DNA of 15,643 nucleotides, from NCBI GenBank assembly GCA_902494065.1, contig CABURZ010000024.1, forward strand, positions 1-15,643, read 5' to 3'. Under the pieces are notes generated by a model that was not told where the DNA came from, ran no database searches, and saw only the letters and a list, made by a program, of their open reading frames with translations. This document shows positions 7,579 through 14,303 of this stretch, piece by piece; within the stretch, counting starts at the first letter, position 1; every line of letters starts with the position of its first letter. The translations under genes and the position numbers were made by a program. The stretch comes from an uncultured Sneathia sp. (lineage in GTDB: Bacteria > Fusobacteriota > Fusobacteriia > Fusobacteriales > Leptotrichiaceae).

Positions 7579-9005
7579 ACAGTTACTTCCTCTTTTGGTA
7601 TATTTAAGTATTTCCTATTTTTTTCTATTACACATCTTACTTTTTTTAGGTATTCTTCTGTTTGTTCAATAGAAAAACCTATATATTTTGATGGATTTAG
7701 TATATCATTCATTTCATCGCAAGTTATGCCTAATCTTCCATCTTTTAATATTCTATCAATCAAATTATTTTCATTGCCGTATAATTTTATGCTTTTTACC
7801 TCTTCCATAGACAATTCTCGAATTATTTCATGTACATCTTGTCTATCCATTCCTTTTTTTACAGCTTTCATCATAATATTTTCTGTAGCCATAAATGGTA
7901 GTTCTTTTTTCACATTTTTTTCTATCATTTTTTCATATACAACTACACCATCAAGTATATCTTCTATTATTATCAATATTGCATCTATTGCTAAAAAGCT
8001 TTGAGGATATGAAAGTCTTTTATTAGCTGAATCATCTAATGTTCTCTCAAACCATTGAGTGCTATGCACTAAATGTCCATTTAATTCTTGACTTATTACA
8101 TATTTAGCCAAACTTGAAACTCTCTCACATCTCATAGGATTTCTCTTATACGCCATAGCAGATGATCCTATTTGATTTTTAAGAAATGGTTCTTCCAATT
8201 CTTTTTCATGTTGAAGCAATCTAAAATCATTTGTAAATTTATGTGCAGAACTTGCAAGGCTTGCTAAGGTTTGTAATATATATGTATCTTGTTTTCTATC
8301 ATATGTTTGACCACTTACTTCTTGACTTTTGCTAAATCCCATAGATTTTGTAACTAATTCATCTAATTTTTTTAATTTTGAATAATCATCACCAAAAAGT
8401 TCTTTAAAACTAGCACCCGTTCCTGTAGTACCCTTAACACCTCTAAATTCTAAATTTTCTATCCTTCTATCAATCTCATTTAAATCATACATAAATGATT
8501 TAATCCAAAGTGTTGCTCTTTTACCAACTGTACTAAGTTGTGCTGCTTGATAGTGAGTATATGATAAGCAAGCAAGACTCTTATACTTATCTGCAAAATC
8601 AGATAATAATTCAATTACCCTTAAAAGTCTACTTTTAGTTAATTCTAATGCTTGCTTTATTTGAATTAAGTCTGTGTTATCCCCAACATATGCACTAGTA
8701 ACTCCTAAATGTATTATAGAACGAGCTTTAGGGCAAGCATCACCAAAAGTATATACATGTGTCATAACATCATGACGTAATTTTTTTTCATATTCTCTTG
8801 CCTTATCAAAGTCAATATTATATATATTATCCTTCATTTGTTCCAACATTTCAGAAGTTATATTACCTAATCCTAATTCTTTTTGAGCTTTTGCTAAATT
8901 ATACCAAAGCTTTCTCCATGTACTAAACTTATTTGTAGGAGAAAAAATATATTGCATTTTTTTGCTTGCATATCTACTACATAAAGGATTATCGTATTTA
9001 TCCAT
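7575..9005 (-). CDS. purB: adenylosuccinate lyase PurB
   Basis: PurB (476 residues) splits adenylosuccinate to AMP plus fumarate, and also SAICAR to AICAR in de novo purine synthesis. It belongs to the fumarase/aspartase superfamily and is a cytosolic tetramer. The three conserved regions are visible: RHDVMTHVYTFGD (His78) with GVTSAYVGDNTD (101-112), the catalytic His151 in THYQAAQLSTVGKRA, and the mobile signature loop GSSAMAYKRNP (280-290) with its Ser pair. The length and the NPLCSRYAS start are those of the longer PurB form. The usual SGQTYPRK reads SGQTYDRK. It follows purA by 3 bases and overlaps the next gene by ATGA. The only other purine genes here are purA and hpt, so the salvage step to AMP is its clearest role. 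Confidence 0.95.
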   Translation of the reverse strand: MDKYDNPLCSRYASKKMQYIFSPTNKFSTWRKLWYNLAKAQKELGLGNITSEMLEQMKDNIYNIDFDKAREYEKKLRHDVMTHVYTFGDACPKARSIIHLGVTSAYVGDNTDLIQIKQALELTKSRLLRVIELLSDFADKYKSLACLSYTHYQAAQLSTVGKRATLWIKSFMYDLNEIDRRIENLEFRGVKGTTGTGASFKELFGDDYSKLKKLDELVTKSMGFSKSQEVSGQTYDRKQDTYILQTLASLASSAHKFTNDFRLLQHEKELEEPFLKNQIGSSAMAYKRNPMRCERVSSLAKYVISQELNGHLVHSTQWFERTLDDSANKRLSYPQSFLAIDAILIIIEDILDGVVVYEKMIEKNVKKELPFMATENIMMKAVKKGMDRQDVHEIIRELSMEEVKSIKLYGNENNLIDRILKDGRLGITCDEMNDILNPSKYIGFSIEQTEEYLKKVRCVIEKNRKYLNIPKEEVTV

Positions 9006-9008
9006 AAA

Positions 9009-10289
9009 TTAGAATTCCTCTCTATAGATGTTTTGTGTTCTCTCAGGACCAACTGATACTAGTGAAACCTTTACACCTAAATGATTTTCAATAAATTCTA
9101 TATAATTTCTACAATTTACTGGTAAATCTTCATATTTTGTAATATTACTAATATCTTCGCTCCATCCCTTAAGTGTCTTATATACTACTTTAAACTCTTT
9201 TGATTGACGTAAATTACCTTGGTAGCTGTCGTATACTTTACCATCAATTTCATATCCTACAGCAACCTTAATTTCATCAAAGCCAGTTAAAACATCTATT
9301 TTAGTTAAAACTATATCTGTTAGCCCATTTATCATAGTTGCATATTTACCCATAACTAAATCTAGCCAACCACATCTTCTTGGTCTACCTGTAGTTGCAC
9401 CATATTCATGTCCTACTTCACGTATTTTTTCTCCAGTTTCATCTAGTAATTCTGTAGGATAAACTCCTTGTCCAACTCTTGTAGAATATGCTTTCATTAC
9501 ACCTAAAACTCTATTTATTTTCTTAGGTCCAACTCCTGTACCAACACAAACTCCACCTGCTGTTGGTGATGATGATGTCACATATGGATATGTTCCAAAA
9601 TCTATATCTAACATTAATGCTTGTGCTCCTTCAAATAATATTCTTTCTCCCTTATATATTGCATTATTTAAAGTGCTTACACAATCAATTATTCTTGGTG
9701 TTATTTTTTTTGCAATTTCCACATATTTGTTATAAATTGCATCAAAGTCGAAAGTAGGTTTTCCATATCTAGATAACATATCATTTTTTTCTTTTAAATT
9801 CCATATTAATTTATCTTTGAATCTATCTAAATCTAGTAAATCTCCTATTCTTATACCATTTCTTGCAATTTTATCTATATAACAAGGTCCTATCCCTCTT
9901 TGAGTTGTTCCTATTTTATTTTCACCTAATGCTTCTTCTTTAGCTTTATCTATTGCAATATGATATGGTAATATTATGTGAGCTCTTTCATCTATATATA
10001 ATTTAGATAAGTCAAGTCCTCTTTTTTCCAACTCTTCTATTTCTTCTAAAAGTACTTCTAAGTCAACAACAACCCCAGCACCTATTATACATTTACCTTT
10101 AGAACTAATTATACCTGATGGTAATAAGTGTAGTACAAATTTTTCATCTCCAACTACAACAGTATGCCCTGCATTATTCCCACCTTGAAATCTTACAACA
10201 TAATCAGCTGTAGGAGCTAGTACATCTATAATTTTCCCTTTTCCTTCATCTCCAAATTGTGTTCCTACTACAACAAAAGTATTATTCAT
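9009..10289 (-). CDS. purA: adenylosuccinate synthetase PurA
   Basis: PurA (426 residues) joins IMP and aspartate using GTP to form adenylosuccinate, the first committed step to AMP. Hallmarks are the P-loop-like GDEGKGK (13-19) with catalytic Asp14, GGNNAGHTV with His42, TQRGIGPCYIDK, VGTGVGPKKI, TGRPRRCGWLD and the guanine-binding TKIDVLTG. The common TQWGDEG reads TQFGDEG. An upstream in-frame ATG at 10307 would extend the protein by six residues. I chose 10289 because AGGAGG (10301-10296) stands 6 bases before it and MNNTFVVVGTQ is the normal family start. The start lies inside the last codons of hpt (8-base overlap), and purB follows 3 bases after the stop, so the three genes are one transcript. 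Confidence 0.96.
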   Translation of the reverse strand: MNNTFVVVGTQFGDEGKGKIIDVLAPTADYVVRFQGGNNAGHTVVVGDEKFVLHLLPSGIISSKGKCIIGAGVVVDLEVLLEEIEELEKRGLDLSKLYIDERAHIILPYHIAIDKAKEEALGENKIGTTQRGIGPCYIDKIARNGIRIGDLLDLDRFKDKLIWNLKEKNDMLSRYGKPTFDFDAIYNKYVEIAKKITPRIIDCVSTLNNAIYKGERILFEGAQALMLDIDFGTYPYVTSSSPTAGGVCVGTGVGPKKINRVLGVMKAYSTRVGQGVYPTELLDETGEKIREVGHEYGATTGRPRRCGWLDLVMGKYATMINGLTDIVLTKIDVLTGFDEIKVAVGYEIDGKVYDSYQGNLRQSKEFKVVYKTLKGWSEDISNITKYEDLPVNCRNYIEFIENHLGVKVSLVSVGPERTQNIYREEF

Positions 10290-10818
10290 TTTCTTCCTCC
10301 TGTACAACTTCTCCTAAATATGGCAATGTTCTATATTCTTGTGCATAATCTATACCATAACCTACTATAAAGACATCTGGAATTGTAAATCCAATATAAT
10401 CTATTTTAACATCATGTATTCTTCTTGATGGCTTATCAAGCAAACTACATATTTTCAAACTTTTAGGTTCTCTTTGTAATAGAAAATCTTTTATTTTGTA
10501 TAATGTAGTACCTGTATCAATAATATCTTCTATTATCAAAACGTTTTTACCACAAATATCTTCATCTAAATCTTTTTTTATATTAATATTTCCACTAGTT
10601 GTCATAGAATTACCGTAGCTAGAAACACACATAAAATCTATTCTACAATTAGCTGTTATCTTTCTTGAGATATCTGCTAAAAATAGAGCTGAACCACGTA
10701 ATAATGCTACTAATACTAAATCTTCATCTTTATAATCTTCTGATATTTGCTTTCCTAATTGTTCAATTCTATTTGCAATCTTTTCTTCACTAATAAGCTC
10801 TCTAACGTAATGTTTCAC
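10282..10818 (-). CDS. hpt: hypoxanthine phosphoribosyltransferase Hpt
   Basis: This type I phosphoribosyltransferase (178 residues) makes IMP (and possibly GMP) from the free base and PRPP. The PRPP-binding motif is VLIIEDIIDTGTT. The loop VALLRGSALFLADI near the N-terminus and the C-terminal base-binding part DYIGFTIPDVFIVGYGIDY are typical of bacterial HPRT. The start is GTG at 10818-10816: a strong GGAGG (10830-10826) is 7 bases upstream and the resulting length is the family norm. A longer reading from 10881 would start upstream of the promoter's -10 box and inside the rpsT terminator, so it is rejected. Hpt heads the operon; with purA and purB downstream it forms a complete hypoxanthine-to-AMP route. 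Confidence 0.95.
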   Translation of the reverse strand: MKHYVRELISEEKIANRIEQLGKQISEDYKDEDLVLVALLRGSALFLADISRKITANCRIDFMCVSSYGNSMTTSGNINIKKDLDEDICGKNVLIIEDIIDTGTTLYKIKDFLLQREPKSLKICSLLDKPSRRIHDVKIDYIGFTIPDVFIVGYGIDYAQEYRTLPYLGEVVQEEENE

Positions 10819-10825
10819 TTTTACC

Positions 10826-10830
10826 CCTCC
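10826..10830 (-). promoter_or_regulatory. ribosome binding site that fixes the hpt GTG start
   Basis: GGAGG on the minus strand, 7 bases before GTG 10818. No ATG lies at a suitable distance, so it decides for the GTG start. Confidence 0.8.
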
Positions 10831-10852
10831 AAAAATCTTACTTTCCTTGTCT

Positions 10853-10861
10853 ATTATATCA
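10853..10861 (-). promoter_or_regulatory. extended -10 promoter of the hpt-purA-purB operon
   Basis: TGATATAAT on the minus strand gives a consensus TATAAT (10858-10853) with the TGn extension. No good -35 is found at 16-18 bases; that stretch is taken up by the rpsT terminator's U tract. The start point would be near 10846, giving a leader of about 28 bases to the GTG of hpt. I see no riboswitch-sized leader, so control by a purine riboswitch is not supported. Confidence 0.65.
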
Positions 10862-10869
10862 CATTGTAT

Positions 10870-10894
10870 AAAAAAATGCACTCCTACGAGTGCA
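10870..10894 (-). terminator. Rho-independent terminator of rpsT
   Basis: On the minus strand TGCACTC and GAGTGCA form a perfect 7-bp stem (arms 10894-10888 and 10883-10877) with a 4-base loop, followed by T7 (10876-10870). It lies 23 bases after the rpsT stop and ends just before the hpt promoter. Confidence 0.9.
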
Positions 10895-10917
10895 AATAAT
10901 ACATTTTTAAAAATTTA

Positions 10918-11181
10918 TTATCCAAGTGCTTTAACTTTTAAAGTTAATCTAGATTTTGTTCTTGATGCAGTGTTTTTCTTCAACACTCCTTTACTAACTG
11001 ATTTATCCAATTCTTTGTATGCCAAAGATAATGCTAATTTTGCTTCTTCTACATTATTAGATTCAACAGCTGCAAGAACTTTTTTTACGAAAGTTTTAAC
11101 TCTGCTTTTTATAGCTTGGTTTCTAAGTCTGTTTCTTTCTCCTAAAACAACTCTTTTTTTAGATGATTTAGTATGTGCCAT
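10918..11181 (-). CDS. rpsT: 30S ribosomal protein bS20
   Basis: bS20 (87 residues) is a primary 16S rRNA-binding protein of the small subunit. The sequence is highly basic and helical, with the expected opening MAHTKSSKKR, then RNRLRNQAIKSRVKTFVKKV and the C-terminal KGVLKKNTASRTKSRL. Length is normal. A strong ribosome site (GGAGG, 11190-11186) precedes the ATG by 4 bases. The gene is monocistronic between its own promoter (11209-11237) and terminator (10870-10894). Its promoter lies at the edge of the decayed HipA-like gene, so rpsT lies next to a site of gene loss. Confidence 0.97.
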   Translation of the reverse strand: MAHTKSSKKRVVLGERNRLRNQAIKSRVKTFVKKVLAAVESNNVEEAKLALSLAYKELDKSVSKGVLKKNTASRTKSRLTLKVKALG

Positions 11182-11208
11182 TCTTCCTCCTTTTATACTT
11201 CAAATAAT

Positions 11209-11237
11209 ACTTTACCATGATAACACTTTTTTAACAA
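11209..11237 (-). promoter_or_regulatory. promoter of rpsT
   Basis: TTGTTA (11237-11232), a 17-base spacer, and TAAAGT (11214-11209) preceded by TGG, i.e. an extended -10. It is 27 bases upstream of the rpsT ATG. The -35 box overlaps the final stop codon of the HipA-like remnant. Confidence 0.55.
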
Positions 11238-11622
11238 AAAATCAAGTGAGGTTCATCAAGTATTTTTTCTTTTCTTTCTTTTATGATAGTTTTAATAAAT
11301 AATTTATGAACTTCTGCAATATATGGTGTTTCATCTATTATTTCATTAATTTTATCTAAATTTATTTTACCCACAATTTTATTTAATACTTTTGTTTAGA
11401 CGGCTCAACTAATTTTTGCTCATCTATTGTTAATAAAATCTCACTTAATTCTGTCCCATATCCTTCTTGTTCACTACTTACTATTGTATTTTTTATAGAT
11501 GTAAAATCCTTACATGCTACCACTATTTTATTCTTATATTTACCTACATATGTTTTTTGAACGGGAATGCCTAAAGTTTAAATTATTCTACATGAAATAT
11601 ATTCACTAAATATCACACTTTC
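11231..11622 (-). pseudogene. remnant of a HipA/CtkA-like kinase gene
   Basis: Two stretches in different frames match the Firmicutes-type HipA-like (CtkA-related) Ser/Thr kinase family as I know it. The first (11622-11383) reads ESVIFSEYISCRII, a TAA at 11580-11578, then TLGIPVQKTYVGKYKNKIVV, ACKDFTSIKNTIVSSEQEG and YGTELSEILLTIDEQ. This is the part before the catalytic core. The second (about 11395-11231) reads KVLNKIVGKINLDKINEI, DETPYIAEVHKLFIKT and IIKERKEKILD, the C-terminal end. The section normally between them, with the catalytic GNFDRHNGNWGF-type loop, is missing, as is the N-terminus with the ATP-binding part. So the gene has two deletions plus a nonsense codon and cannot make a kinase. 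Assignment is from remembered family motifs, not a search. Confidence 0.75.
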
Positions 11623-11626
11623 TTTT

Positions 11627-11850
11627 CTATATTCCTAGATATTTATCTCTCAAATAATCTGCCTGTTCCTTTGTTATTACATTATCCCATTGTGCTGAAT
11701 TTATACTTCCATAAAGTTCTCCCCACAAACAATCCCAAAATATGTCTGTTCTTTTCTGTCTTGTTTTTCCATTCTTCTATATCATGCACTAAATATGCAG
11801 GCAATTTTTCTTCATCTACTATTTTAATTTTATAACCTTTTTTTACTCAT
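11627..11850 (-). pseudogene. frameshifted small partner gene of the HipA-like kinase
   Basis: Removing one base from the A7 run (plus-strand T7, 11838-11844) and one from the A5 run (plus-strand T5, 11764-11768) gives a single frame of about 73 codons from ATG 11850 to TAG 11627. It opens MSKKGYKIKIVDEEKLPAYL and continues with DIFWDCLWGELYGSINSAQW and ITKEQADYLRDKYLGI. Small proteins with this WGELYGSINSA...EQADYLRxKYL pattern are, to my knowledge, commonly encoded directly upstream of HipA-like kinase genes, as here. Their function is not known to me; an antitoxin-like or regulatory role is a guess. There is no clear ribosome site near the ATG. Both lesions are +1 changes in homopolymers. 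Confidence 0.7.
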
Positions 11851-11855
11851 AAAAA

Positions 11856-12101
11856 CTAATACTCTATTACTTCTCCATCGCCACTAATTTTAACTTCATA
11901 AATTTTTTGACCTATTATTGTTGTAAATATCCACGTCCCATTTTTCATAATAAATCCAGTATTTTTATCATTTTCCAATTTTTCATTATACTTTTTTAAT
12001 AAATACTCTCTATTTATTTTATAAGCTTGTTTTCTATTTAACGTTCCTACGCTTGCACACGATGTAAATAATAGCAAAAATAATAATATCTTTATTCTCA
12101 T
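11856..12101 (-). CDS. small putative lipoprotein (81 aa)
   Basis: Function unknown. The first 15 residues form a short lipoprotein signal: basic MRIK, a hydrophobic core ILLFLLLF, then the lipobox-like FTSC with Cys15 as the lipidation site. The mature ~66 residues are charged and end in a beta-rich part with GTWIFTTIIGQKIYEVKISG. It starts inside the nrnA stop (ATGA) and has AAGGAG upstream, so it is the last gene of the MATE-TrmB-protease-NrnA operon. No terminator is seen after it; the decayed small gene begins 6 bases on. Anchoring to the cytoplasmic or outer membrane cannot be decided from the sequence. Confidence 0.75.
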   Translation of the reverse strand: MRIKILLFLLLFTSCASVGTLNRKQAYKINREYLLKKYNEKLENDKNTGFIMKNGTWIFTTIIGQKIYEVKISGDGEVIEY

Positions 12102-13027
12102 TTTAATAACTCCTTAACCAAAGCAATAATTTCATCTTTTGTCTTATCTATTTTAAATCCTGCTGCTAATTTATGTCCACCACCATTTAAAAATGAAGCA
12201 ATATAGTTTACATCTTTTCCTTTTGATCTAAAACTACCTTTAATAAATTTAGAATCCATTTGTTTTAAAAATAGTGCAACATCAACATCTTCTATTGTTA
12301 GCATATACTCTGATATGCCATCCATATCATCGCTTTCATAACCTGTATTTTCTGGTAAATAAAAATACATAAATTTTAAATCACTGTCGTAAATACCTTC
12401 CATTACACTTCTAGAAAATGCTTCTGCTTTTTTTCTTGATTTTGAAAAAACTAGCCTATATATTTCATTCATATTTATATTTGTTTTTGCAATTTCACTT
12501 GCAATTAAAAAAGTTTTATCTGTTACATTACTGTGTCTAAAATTACCTGTGTCATTTATTATACCAAGATACATATATGTCGCGATTTTTTCATCAATAT
12601 CTATATTAAACACTTTTAAAAATTTATATATAAGCTCAGATGCTGAGGAAATATCCTCTATATAATTAATATCAAAATATCCTGTATTACTTATGTGATG
12701 ATCTATACAAATAGTTTTTTTACTTTTTTTTATAGTAGCCTCATCTATTGCAACTCTTTGTATATTCGCAACATCTAATGAAATCAATAAATCTATTGAT
12801 ATATCATCATCTATTTTATTATATATTTTAGGTAAATATGGTAATTTTTCTACATATTTAGGTAATTTATCATTTATACAAACATATACATTTTTATTTT
12901 CATTAAATTTTTCTATCATATACTTAAAAGCAACAGTTGCTCCTATACAATCCCCATCTGGATTTACGTGACCAACTAATACTATATTATCAGCTTTTTC
13001 TATCTCTTTTTTTATTTTATCTAACAT
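12098..13027 (-). CDS. nrnA: DHH-family phosphoesterase, NrnA-like (nanoRNase / pAp phosphatase)
   Basis: This 309-residue protein has the DHH domain followed by DHHA1, the plan of NrnA, which degrades 2-5-mer RNA to mononucleotides and removes the 3' phosphate of pAp. Metal ligands are visible in GHVNPDGD (His20, Asp24, Asp26), SLDVAN (Asp85), the DHH motif CIDHHISN (109-111) and INDTGNF (Asp159). The DHHA1 end carries the substrate-binding GGGHKLAAGF (282-291). Length is normal for NrnA (about 310-320). A GAGGTGA ribosome site lies between the protease stop and this ATG, which are 8 bases apart. Related c-di-AMP/pApA phosphodiesterases share the DHH/DHHA1 part but carry extra membrane and PAS domains; those are absent here. 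Confidence 0.88.
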   Translation of the reverse strand: MLDKIKKEIEKADNIVLVGHVNPDGDCIGATVAFKYMIEKFNENKNVYVCINDKLPKYVEKLPYLPKIYNKIDDDISIDLLISLDVANIQRVAIDEATIKKSKKTICIDHHISNTGYFDINYIEDISSASELIYKFLKVFNIDIDEKIATYMYLGIINDTGNFRHSNVTDKTFLIASEIAKTNINMNEIYRLVFSKSRKKAEAFSRSVMEGIYDSDLKFMYFYLPENTGYESDDMDGISEYMLTIEDVDVALFLKQMDSKFIKGSFRSKGKDVNYIASFLNGGGHKLAAGFKIDKTKDEIIALVKELLK

Positions 13028-13035
13028 GACTCACC

Positions 13036-13707
13036 TCAAATTAATTTTAATACATCTTGAAACATCACAAGTATAGTTAATGTGATTAAAATTAAAAATC
13101 CTACTATATATATTTTTTCCTCTATTTTTTTACTAATTTTTACACCTATCATTTTTATTAAAGTTATATATATTCTACTTCCATCTAAACCTGGTATAGG
13201 TAACAAATTTACTATAGCAAGATTAATTGATATCATTACTATTAATAGTGATGATCCCTTAAATATACCTAACATTTTTGTAGTATTTACAACAGCTAAA
13301 TGTATACCTATAGGTCCACTTAAATCTTTTAAGCTAGTTATATGAATTATTGCTATTAAATATGCCTTAATAGTTGTAATCAATCCTATAAATGCTCTTA
13401 CAGGCTTAATCCCATTTAACAAAAATATACATAAGTACGCCAATATTAAATTCATAATTATTCCAGCTATCATTATACATATTTGTTTTATTTTAGATAT
13501 ATCTTCTAGCGTTTTTTCATCTAATTTCACATAACCTCCTAAAGGTAATAATCTAATTGAAAATATACCTTTAGAATAAATTTTAGTCCCCATACCTATA
13601 GAAAATTCTAACACCTTAACTTTAAAATATTTAGCTACAATAAAATGTCCAAATTCATGTACTACTATTACTAAAGTTAAAATAAATAAAGTCAAAAATA
13701 TTATCAT
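13036..13707 (-). CDS. compact PDZ-less site-2 protease (M50/RseP-like)
   Basis: This is an intramembrane zinc metalloprotease of family M50, 223 residues. The first membrane helix holds HEFGH (17-21), which binds zinc. LLPLGGYVKL (53-62) is the conserved membrane-associated hairpin, and NLLPIPGLDGSR (167-178) supplies the third ligand Asp175 in the LDG motif. About four hydrophobic segments are visible (1-25, 76-98, 105-123, 155-185), plus a last one at 199-217. RseP/SpoIVFB-type relatives with PDZ domains are usually 340-450 residues; here the space between GGYVKL and the next helix is under 20 residues, so no PDZ domain fits. It is translationally coupled to the TrmB-type regulator upstream (ATGA) and lies 8 bases before nrnA. 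The substrate is unknown. Confidence 0.85.
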   Translation of the reverse strand: MIIFLTLFILTLVIVVHEFGHFIVAKYFKVKVLEFSIGMGTKIYSKGIFSIRLLPLGGYVKLDEKTLEDISKIKQICIMIAGIIMNLILAYLCIFLLNGIKPVRAFIGLITTIKAYLIAIIHITSLKDLSGPIGIHLAVVNTTKMLGIFKGSSLLIVMISINLAIVNLLPIPGLDGSRIYITLIKMIGVKISKKIEEKIYIVGFLILITLTILVMFQDVLKLI

Positions 13708-14303
13708 TCCAATCCTTTCAATATTTGCTCAATTATTAAACTATTCTTTGTATAAATTCCACTTGCATATCCATTAGATATATTTGCAATTAAAAGATTT
13801 TTATCATCTGTAATACATATTAATTTTGTGTTTTCATTTCTATTTATATGTACTGTCAAAGAATACTTTTCTAAAATTCTATCTTCTATATATCCTGAAA
13901 CTAATCTTTTACTATTTGCAGACTCCAACATGTCTTGTAATTTATACGAAATATTATCCTTACCTTCTATATTATACACAAGATCATACCTTGTAGGATT
14001 ATATATTTTTTCTAAATCTAATCCTATACTCTCTAAAATATATAGATATTCATTTTTGATCTTTTTAACTAAATCTTCTGGATAGATGGGGTTATAGTTT
14101 TTCAAATCTTTCTCACTAGGTATTATATATACAATTTGTTTATTTGCTAATTCTTCAAGTGCAGTATATACACTACTTCTAGGTAATTTTAATTTTTTTG
14201 AAATTTGTGTTCCATTTTGTCCTGAGATTTTTAATAATTCCAAATATATTAGTGCTTCATTTTCACTAAATCCTAATTTTTGTAATTTTTCAACTATTGT
14301 CAT
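13704..14303 (-). CDS. TrmB-family transcriptional regulator
   Basis: This 199-residue protein has an N-terminal winged helix of the TrmB family (IVEKLQKLGFSENEALIYL, then NGTQISKKLKLPRSSVYTAL and the wing IVYIIPSEKDLKNYNPIYP) and a C-terminal part (~100-199) resembling the phospholipase-D-like sensor domain of short TrmB proteins. TrmB regulators are best known in archaea, where many sense sugars; bacterial ones are less understood. I chose the ATG at 14303 rather than 14321, because it overlaps the MATE stop as ATGA, the junction used throughout this window, and MTIVEKLQKLG is the family-like start. It is coupled to the protease gene downstream in the same way. A role in controlling the transporter is likely from context only. 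Confidence 0.82.
   Translation of the reverse strand: MTIVEKLQKLGFSENEALIYLELLKISGQNGTQISKKLKLPRSSVYTALEELANKQIVYIIPSEKDLKNYNPIYPEDLVKKIKNEYLYILESIGLDLEKIYNPTRYDLVYNIEGKDNISYKLQDMLESANSKRLVSGYIEDRILEKYSLTVHINRNENTKLICITDDKNLLIANISNGYASGIYTKNSLIIEQILKGLE

Noticed and set aside
10290..10307. Six-residue N-terminal extension of PurA from ATG 10307
   Set aside because: The ribosome site AGGAGG is placed for ATG 10289, and the family begins directly before the VVVGTQ strand.
10819..10881. Extension of hpt upstream to a start at 10881
   Set aside because: It would begin inside the rpsT terminator and upstream of the operon's -10 box, and the extra 21 residues have no family counterpart; GTG 10818 has a strong ribosome site.
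10847..11302. Plus-strand open frame of 151 codons opposite rpsT
   Set aside because: It is antisense to the clear S20 gene, runs through its terminator and promoter, and has no family features.
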